64,000 nucleotides of DNA from positions 5,389,405-5,453,404 of the forward strand of contig OZ023217.1 of assembly GCA_963995525.1 (NCBI GenBank), read 5' to 3'. Origin of the DNA: Escarpia spicata (lineage: Eukaryota; Annelida; Polychaeta; Sabellida; Siboglinidae). Position numbers and translations under genes: made by a program. Of this stretch, positions 57,193-64,000 are shown one piece after another; the stretch's first letter is position 1, and each line of letters starts with the position of its first letter. The notes beneath the pieces are model-generated. The model saw only the letters and a list, made by a program, of their open reading frames with translations. It was not told the origin of the DNA and ran no database searches.

Positions 57193-57261
57193 GTAAGTTT
57201 CCTCCAATGTGCTACTGAATTTTTTCATGCTGGTGTCTGTGCAGACAGATTGTTTATTGAT

Positions 57262-57478
57262 ATTTAGGTTGGTGTTTACAATTGATATTTCAGATTTATA
57301 TATTTGATTTACATATCAGATTGATATCTTATAATAATATTTCAGAACGATATCTCTGAGTAATATTTCAAATTGATATTTTATACTGATATTTCAGATC
57401 TATATTTCAGATTTATATATCAGATTCATATTTCAGATTTGTATTTCAAATTCACAGATCAGATTCATATTTCAGATT
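57262..57478. repeat. AT-rich short tandem repeat (ATTTCAGATT core)
   Basis: About fifteen degenerate repeats of a 13-16 bp unit such as ATATTTCAGATTTAT/ATATCAGATTGAT. Confidence 0.8.
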
Positions 57479-57510
57479 TCTATCTGCATGATAGTCAAGT
57501 AGCCATTTTT

Positions 57511-59592
57511 GGTACCTGGAAATGGTTGGTAGTGTAATGTTTTTTTGCAGAATTATGTAGGTTATGGGTCCCTGAACTCAAATCAGCGGGATGGCAATGC
57601 GCCATCCTTGGGCAACTTGTGGGAGCCAGGCAAATCCAAGATGGCTGCCGTGAACCTAGGTCAAATTAGAAAATGTGTTACATCTTTGTACTGGAACATG
57701 CTAGGAACATAAGTTTTGTGTCTATACACGTGTTTTGGCATATGAGGAATGCAATGGAACCATTTCCAATGATGTCCGACTATGTTCACGTGACAAAAAT
57801 TCAAAAGGGCTGCCATTTTAACAGAAAAAAGCAAAAATCGAGCATCACTTTTTATTGGTTTATGCTAGAGATACGATTTTGGTGTCCATCCCTATGTTTT
57901 GCCATATCAGGAATTCAATGAAACCATTTTAAATTATGCCTGACTAGGAACACCTGACCAAAATGGTCATCATTTACCAAAAAAAGCCAAAATCAACCAT
58001 GACTTTTGATTGGATGATGCTAGAAACATGGATTTTAGGTGCATAATGAGTTCATTGGAATTTTGTCCAATGATTTTGTATTGATGTGACATGGCAATAA
58101 AGCTGTTGTTAAAATTGGGACGTTTGTAAGATGTATGCTAATAGCTATACATGCATGTACATGTATATGGCTACTTCTGACAACAAACATAAAAGCTTTG
58201 CAAAATGGCATGCAGTAATCATGAATGAATCTGTACCATACATGGACAACATTTAAAAGTATAAAATTCAAAGTTCAAAGTAAGAAGTACTCAATTATAA
58301 ATTTGCTGAAACACAATGTGAGAGCATTTTTGTAATGACAGGTTTCATTTGGACATTGACAATGTATATATCATTAATCAATTCAAATCCAACGGTGTAT
58401 GAAAGAGACGCCATTCACATTACATTTTCATAGAAAAGTTTAGTCCCGCCATTCTCTCTCATCCTCCTCTTCTATTTCCTCTGTACTGTCACCTTCTTCC
58501 TCATTATCATATCTAGCTTCATTCTCATGCTCATCAAGTTTGGTGAACAGGTTGAGACACATGGCTTCACCAATACAGAAGCAGTACGGTGCGCAGGACA
58601 ATCCTGCAAAATGACAGCTATATGCATGACTGCTGGGAGCTTTCCCTACAGCTTTACACTGACAGTTGATGACGACCATGAGGGCAGAGGGACTGCTGGT
58701 CCTCTTGCGATGCATGGAGTTGACACCCCCCCTGAACCAGTGACAAACTCCCATCCATAATCAGCGATATCAACCATGGGCGGAGTCTGGTGATCTGCTG
58801 CCTTCCAGAGCATGACTTGGTAGTGTGCTTGCAGGATGTGGTAGGCCAGATTAGCGTCTGTCGGAGGAAGAATCTTGATACATACAGCTTTCCCTCTGGT
58901 CCTTTTGGAGTAGAGCGCATACCTGGCAGAAGCCATGCTTGTGCCTTCAGCAACACCATAGAGCGAGCAGATGAATTTCCGTCCAGACTCCATCAACTGT
59001 TCACCAAAGACAGTGTAGAGGCCAGAATGGTCAGCAGACTTCAATACCTTTAGCACCATCGCTTTGCCATGACCAAATGGATAGGACACATTATCGCAGC
59101 CTGACAGTGCATGCATACCAAGCAGGTGACCATTTTGAATTTTGGTCAGGTGTTCATAGTCGGGCATCATTGAAAATGGTTCCATTGAATTTCTAATGTG
59201 GCAAAACATGGGGATTGGCACCAAACTCGTGTCTCTAGCATAATGCAATCAAACGTTATGCTCAATTTTGACTATTTTCAGTGAAAATGGTGGCCATTTT
59301 GAATTTGTGTCATGTGAACATAGTCGGACATCATTGGAAATGGTTCCATTGCATTCCTCATGTGCCAAAACATGTGTATAGACACCAAAATCATGTTCCT
59401 AGCATGCTCCAGTACAAAGATGTAGCACATTTTCTAATTTGACCTAGGTTTACGGCAGCCATTTTGGATTTGCCTGGTTCCCTCAAGTTGCCCAAGGATG
59501 GTGCGTTGCCATCCCGCTGATTTGAGTTGAGGTACCCATAACCTACATGATTCAGCAAAAAAACCTTACACTACCAATCATTTCCGAGTTCC
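57511..59592. mobile_element. 2.1 kb element with ~330-bp terminal inverted repeats carrying a broken gene
   Basis: The left arm (57511-57838) and right arm (59263-59592) are inverted copies, highly similar across their length: GGTAGTGTAA, ATGTAGGTTATGGGT, AACTCAAATCAGCGGGATGG, GACCTAGGT/ACCTAGGTC, CTTTGTACTGGA, TGATGTCCGACTATGTTCAC. The left arm is followed by two further diverged ~155-bp repeats of its inner part (57840-58030), and the right arm by a similar one (59120-59260). A minus-strand gene occupies the middle. The superfamily is not clear; no transposase was recognised. Confidence 0.8.
58440..59248 (-). pseudogene. Broken gene with GCD motif and Cys-rich C-terminus, inside the TIR element
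   Basis: From 59248 down: LLGMHALSGCDNVSYPFGHG, KAMVLKVLK, then an LPPTDANLAYHIL...YQVMLWKAAD segment and YGWEF. After a frameshift near 58700-58750 comes ALMVVINCQCKAVG, CHFAGLSCAPYCFCIGEAMC and an acidic tail (EEEGDSTEEIEEEDEREW) to the stop at 58440. I recognise this pattern (HA-x-GCD-x-VS-x-F-GKGK ... LPPT ... cysteine cluster) from uncharacterised proteins multiplied in invertebrate and fish genomes. The GCD-G-G part resembles the metal-binding helix region of FEN/PIN-type nucleases, but that is only a resemblance. The reading frame is open into the right inverted repeat, so the true N-terminus is lost or lies in other frames. Confidence 0.65.
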
Positions 59593-59769
59593 ATACTGAA
59601 CATAGTAGCTATAGGGCGGCAACTCGACTATGAGCAGACACAAGAGACATGCTATGGTCAGACATATTGAATATATCGAGTATCGTAAATTGTTGATGTA
59701 TTTCCGGCGGGGGACTTTAATTATTACAAAGAAGCAGCATTGTATTTGTTATCATTTGCTGTTTTGTAG

Positions 59770-59840
59770 AGTCCGGGGTAGATCCGACAGTCCAGAGTGC
59801 ACAACTGGAGGACAGATTCTACAATAACAAGGCCTTTGAG
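59770..59840 (+). CDS. SPA17: SPA17-like gene, exon 2 (shared)
   Basis: Acceptor TTGTTTTGTAG, donor GTACGT. 71 bp, entering in phase 1 and leaving in phase 0. With the leftover base from exon 1A it encodes ESGVDPTVQSAQ-LEDRFYNNKAFE. Vertebrate Sp17 has DPAEWGSKVEDRFYNNHAFE at the same place after the docking domain, so the assignment is firm despite the exon's size. Candidate exons 1B and 1C are in the same phase. The next exon (in Sp17 an acidic stretch, then an IQ calmodulin-binding motif) was not found up to 64000 and presumably lies beyond. Confidence 0.85.
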
Positions 59841-60348
59841 GTACGTTAAACCATCATCACAAACATTGGCATACAAATTATAGTATTTCGTAGTTGCTAA
59901 GATATGGTGAGGTTAGTTTTGATGATGGCCATCTTTGAAAATGGTAGATTTTAATGTTGTAGAAGGTCAGATATAAAATATTTGAAACCTTTGACCTCTA
60001 AAACCTGTTTTGACACCAGAATTATGGTTCTTGGTGACACAGCTATTAAGATATGCGGAAATTAGATTTGACAGCCATTTTCTAAAATGGCTGCCATTTT
60101 TTTTTAAACAAATAAAATAAATGGCTGCCAGTTAAAAAAAAAAAAAAACACCCTTGATTTCCTGTTGACCGAGACCTTATAGATGACATTCATGCAAAAC
60201 AAAAAAGTTGCTTTGGCAGGATTCGCAGGATGATATGGCACACCATGTCTAGCCAGTGTGGCCCACTGTTTGGACTCAGTGTGGTTTAGGAGTGTAACCA
60301 TAACTAAGCTGTGATATAATACGTATCCTGTTGTTTGCATCATGATAC
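59841..60348. other. Intron; possible decayed copy of the TIR element's inner repeat
   Basis: GACACCAGAATTATGGTTCT and a near-palindrome around GACAGCCATTTTCTAAAATG (60071-60090) resemble words of the 57.5-59.6 kb inverted repeats. Also a T9 and an A15 run (60099-60150). Confidence 0.3.
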
Positions 60349-60377
60349 GACCCATATTGCAATATGCAATATGGGTC
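60349..60377. repeat. Perfect 13-bp palindrome with 3-base loop
   Basis: GACCCATATTGCA, ATA, TGCAATATGGGTC. Confidence 0.85.
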
Positions 60378-60814
60378 CTGCTCACACCATTATAATACAT
60401 TGCTTCAGGTACAAAACGGGCACATGTGATCATTAATAATTCTGTTTTATAGCACACTAGTGATCTATCGAGTGCTACACATTGTGCCAATTTGCAATGC
60501 TTGTTATGTGCTTTTCACAGCTTTCAACATGATAAGACTAACAAATATTTATTGTCAAATTGAAAACAACAAATAACAAACAATTTTGTTTATTCACCCA
60601 TGTCAATTTTAAATATTTTGGCTATGTATGTACGGTATATCAATATGCTGTGTCGCATATAAATACATCGTATCACCGGCTGTATGTCAAGATAAAAATA
60701 ATATATTATATTGATACAATGGTAGAGCCTTAATATAGTTGAGTGGAAGTCCACAAGAGGACAGCACTAATGAGTTCCCACCAGGGGGCATGGCAAGAAT
60801 ATTTAAATGTGCCA

Positions 60815-61059
60815 TGTGACGAGGGTTTCCCGCCGAACTGAAAACTAGATAAATAGTGGAGGAAGAGTGAACACGGGGCTTTTGGCCAGTAAGTTTAGCG
60901 AGAGAAGGACCCTTGGTTCGGGTAGGTGGAGCCACGTTAGCCTTCTGGGTATTTAGTTCTATTTTACTTTTGTCTATAAAGAGGAATAATTAATAATGTC
61001 TTTGTATTCTTTGTATACTTTGAATAAATCTTGTGCCTGGAAAGTGTTTGGGCGTCACA
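60815..61059 (+). mobile_element. Possible solo LTR
   Basis: Starts TGTGACGAGGG and ends GGGCGTCACA (inverted TGTGAC/GTCACA ends), and contains AATAAA (61023-61028) followed by a TTGTGCCTGG stretch, as in many Gypsy LTRs. No target duplication or internal sequence was found. CTCF-like words lie just upstream (60750-60790). Confidence 0.4.
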
Positions 61060-64000
61060 CTGTTGTATATTGTCTGAGTTACTACTATTGTCATACAAAT
61101 TGAGTAATCAAAAAATTGAGCTAAACCCCTGAAACTATGTCGGCCTTTTAAAATTCAAATTTGCTTCATGTAGTGGTACGACAAAACATTGGTTAATCGT
61201 TACCACCCCCGCTGATCACCTATATTGGCAACAGGCAACTCACATGGTAATGACAAACATAAACTAATATTCTAGATGTCTCTATAAAGAACAGTCAAAT
61301 AAATTAACCCTACATTTTATTATACACATACATAATCTCCAAATTATGATTACAGGCACAGAAAGCCTTTTTTGCATTATTGCCAAGGTTTATGTTACCC
61401 TTGGGGCTTTGTGTCCAACATTAAACTATTTCCCATTGGGACACACGTTTGGTTACAATAAGTATCTCTACTTTAGCCCAGCCATTATATACACACACAA
61501 ATATTATGTATATATATACAGGCTCTCTATATGGATGTATATATAATCGCTGGCACGTGCTTGTTAATATCATCGACACAATATTTGTTCTCCAAATCAC
61601 AGTATAATAAGATAAAAAAACTCAACAGAAGACAAATGTAAAACATCATTACAGGGTCATAAAATACACCTGTAGATCTGACCCCAAAGTATAGCGATGT
61701 TCTGCGGTGAGACATGATTTCCACAACGATGTTTACGTAACGCTCACTGCAGAGATTAGTCTGCAACAAGAAGCACTTGTCTGCACTCAATTATTCATAG
61801 TGTTGTTCCTGATTCCCATTTGTCAGTGTCTCAACTTTGGGCTCAGCTGTGGGGGCCTCCGATGAATAATGCACAGTGTTGCCTTTCCCGCCAGCTTCTC
61901 TCCCACCGCTGTTTATATAATAGCACCCATTAAGCCCATCAGTCGGGCAAACTACAGTCTCGAGAATCTCGTCATGAATCTTGATCCTTCATATTCATAT
62001 AAAGTGTGTGAATAGCTAAAATATCTGCATTTGGTTTTATATCAAATGCATACATTTGTCTTAAAGTTAATGGTGAAAATAATTTACTTTGGTCATTGGC
62101 CAACATCTAACCTTAAACGTACTTGATTTATTGGTCATATCGTTTTTGAGAGAACAAGGAAGGTCGACAACATCTACACAGAAACGAGACCATAATCGTA
62201 TCACGCGTCACATGAAGATTCCAAATTTGAGAATTACTTGAATTGATTCTACATGTATAATTAAATAAGTCAATAGTTTGATGATTTTACAAAAACTACA
62301 CTTGCAGCATTACAAAATTGAAGTAATGTATCTTTGTGAATACTGGGTAGGTTTATTTTTTGCAAAATTAATTTGAAATGGGATTAACGAATAATCAGAT
62401 TAAGAGGAAGCTGTTCTGTTGAAGATGTAAAATACTCTACTCTTTCATAAGCAGCATTAAATTATAATCTTATCAACGCATAATAATTCTTACAAAAATA
62501 TTACATTCAAATCTAAATCCTAAATTTCATTTTACGTGTGTTTGAACAGAATTAGGATAATCGAAAATGTTATGCAACCTTATGATGGGATGTACTGTTT
62601 TCAAAACAATGGAACATTTCTATTCATAAACCAACATTAATCAATCGTTTTTATTAACAAAATGTTTCTAGCAAAGGGAAACAAAATAAAAATATTATAG
62701 CTCTAAGAAAAAACCTGTATATTTTAATACTTTTAAGCCATGTGTATTTAGTATTTTATATTTCTTATGTATTTCTAAATACATAAATTTTGATGCATTA
62801 TAAAGACAATTTGTAAATAGAACAAACATGGCTATTTAAAAAATTGGATACTGAGCTTGATATAATAAATGTTGGCTTAATAATCCATACAAAATGTGCA
62901 AAAAACAAAAAATTTTGTTTTACCTAATTTATGATCATAGCTATAGGCTGCATGTGTACACATGATCATAACTCATTTTCGAATGACAAATGGCTCATAT
63001 CATTAACAACACTTCAGTAATCTAACGCATGATCAGATTAATTAAGACAGATGCATGCACTTTTTATAAAACCGAATGCAGATATTATTTTAGCTATTTA
63101 CATACTTATTTATATGAAGTACCAAGATTCATGATGAGCTAATTAAGCCAGTTTAAGAAGCTGCTTTAATCATAACAGTCACCTGAATCTGGCATTCTCT
63201 CTCAAATGTAGGTCATACACTCAAGTTACCTTAAAATCCATTATTTTTTCAACAGCTGTTTCGATGTGAGAATGCATTGATTGAAGCTGCCAGGACAAGA
63301 GTCCTCAGGTGCTATATGTGACGTACATTGGTACAGTGAAACATGTAAAAAAAAGCATATGCTGGATAGATTAGTTGCAACAGTATTATGGTTTCTCAGG
63401 AGAATGAACAAATATCTTGGCACATTTACAAATGAAGAATTTTTATTATAAAAGCACCGGAGAACATAGACAATTACTAAAAATAATAAGGCAAATTGCA
63501 ATATCTAGGCTATATTGAGAAATAGAAAGATTGAAAAATGTCTGGAGGATGAATTGAAGGACAGGTAGCTAGAGCAAAGAAAGAAATGTATTAGTGGTCT
63601 AAAAATGGTTTGAGAGGCAGACAAATGAGAGCTGCTGCGAAAAACGTAATTGTGCGGATTGCCTTGATCTTGAACAGGAAGAAATATCACGGTCCTGTCA
63701 CTGCTTTGTTGATCACAAAAAAGACCATGTGACATTTTAATTCGTTGTATTTCCATACTAGAACCTAAGTTCTGGCTCCTTCGTTAGTTACAATGTGGTT
63801 TCAGTTGGGCCTTGTAAAAATAAATCAAACTATAATCGTACGTATGTATGTGAGTATGTTAAACTTTTCCTCCTCATCTCGGGTGCCAAAACTTTCAAGG
63901 GTTCATCTGCCACCCCCTTTGAAGAAAGCATATCATTTTTATTGTTCAAAGTACGTCATCTTCGATAAACATCTGTCTAATCTAAGTAGTGCCTTCTTGA
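61060..64000. other. AT-rich sequence to the window end, nothing recognised
   Basis: Searched for an IQ-motif exon and for transposon proteins on both strands; none seen. Probably continuing intron of the SPA17-like gene. Confidence 0.45.

Noticed and set aside
59841..64000. IQ-motif exon of the SPA17-like gene
   Set aside because: Looked for a KIQA-x-x-RGH pattern in all plus-strand frames and did not find it; it probably lies past the window.

Overview
The window looks like AT-rich, repeat-laden nuclear DNA of an invertebrate bilaterian, perhaps a marine lophotrochozoan or deuterostome. The evidence is intron-split animal genes with GT-AG junctions, CR1/L2-type LINEs, tRNA-derived SINEs, a Ty3/Gypsy element resembling the Mag group, MITE-like elements and many minisatellites. 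There are no operons and no prokaryotic genes. The species cannot be fixed from the sequence alone.

Two host genes can be supported, both on the plus strand. The first (10.5-14.4 kb) is a homologue of ANKRD45, an ankyrin-repeat protein. Four exons are well supported by reading frame and splice phase, a fifth is plausible, and the predicted protein is about 263 residues. A perfect CRE and a near-perfect RFX X-box lie about 105-125 bp upstream of its ATG. The second (35.7 kb to beyond 59.8 kb) is a homologue of SPA17 (Sp17): exon 1A encodes the RIIa-like docking domain and exon 2, 23.9 kb downstream, encodes the conserved segment ending DRFYNNKAFE. Two further candidate first exons, at 39.55 kb and 57.13 kb, both begin Met-Gly with nearby Cys (acylation-like), and both end in phase 1, as exon 1A does. 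All three could therefore splice to exon 2. I infer that one locus may make a docking-domain protein and membrane-anchored forms, reminiscent of the SPA17/neurogranin neighbourhood of vertebrates. The expected IQ-motif exon is not seen before the window ends.

Layout: 0-9.3 kb is almost entirely decayed LINEs (two minus-strand fragments, one plus-strand fragment inserted in a MITE, then a 3.5 kb CR1-like copy carrying an esterase-type ORF1 and EN/RT ORF2). 9.3-14.7 kb is the ANKRD45 gene with SINE pieces in intron 1. 15-20.9 kb holds a LINE scrap, an 84-bp tandem array and GC-rich MITE-like elements. 20.9-26.5 kb holds an L2-like LINE and other LINE remains. 28.4-34.1 kb holds microsatellites, a degenerate Gypsy element with both LTRs and a LINE fragment. 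35.3-60 kb is the SPA17-like gene, whose first intron contains several minisatellites, a second copy of the CR1-like LINE, a CTCF-like motif array, MITEs, a CT-rich satellite and a 2.1 kb long-terminal-inverted-repeat element carrying a broken cysteine-rich gene. 60-64 kb holds a possible solo LTR and AT-rich sequence with no recognisable gene.
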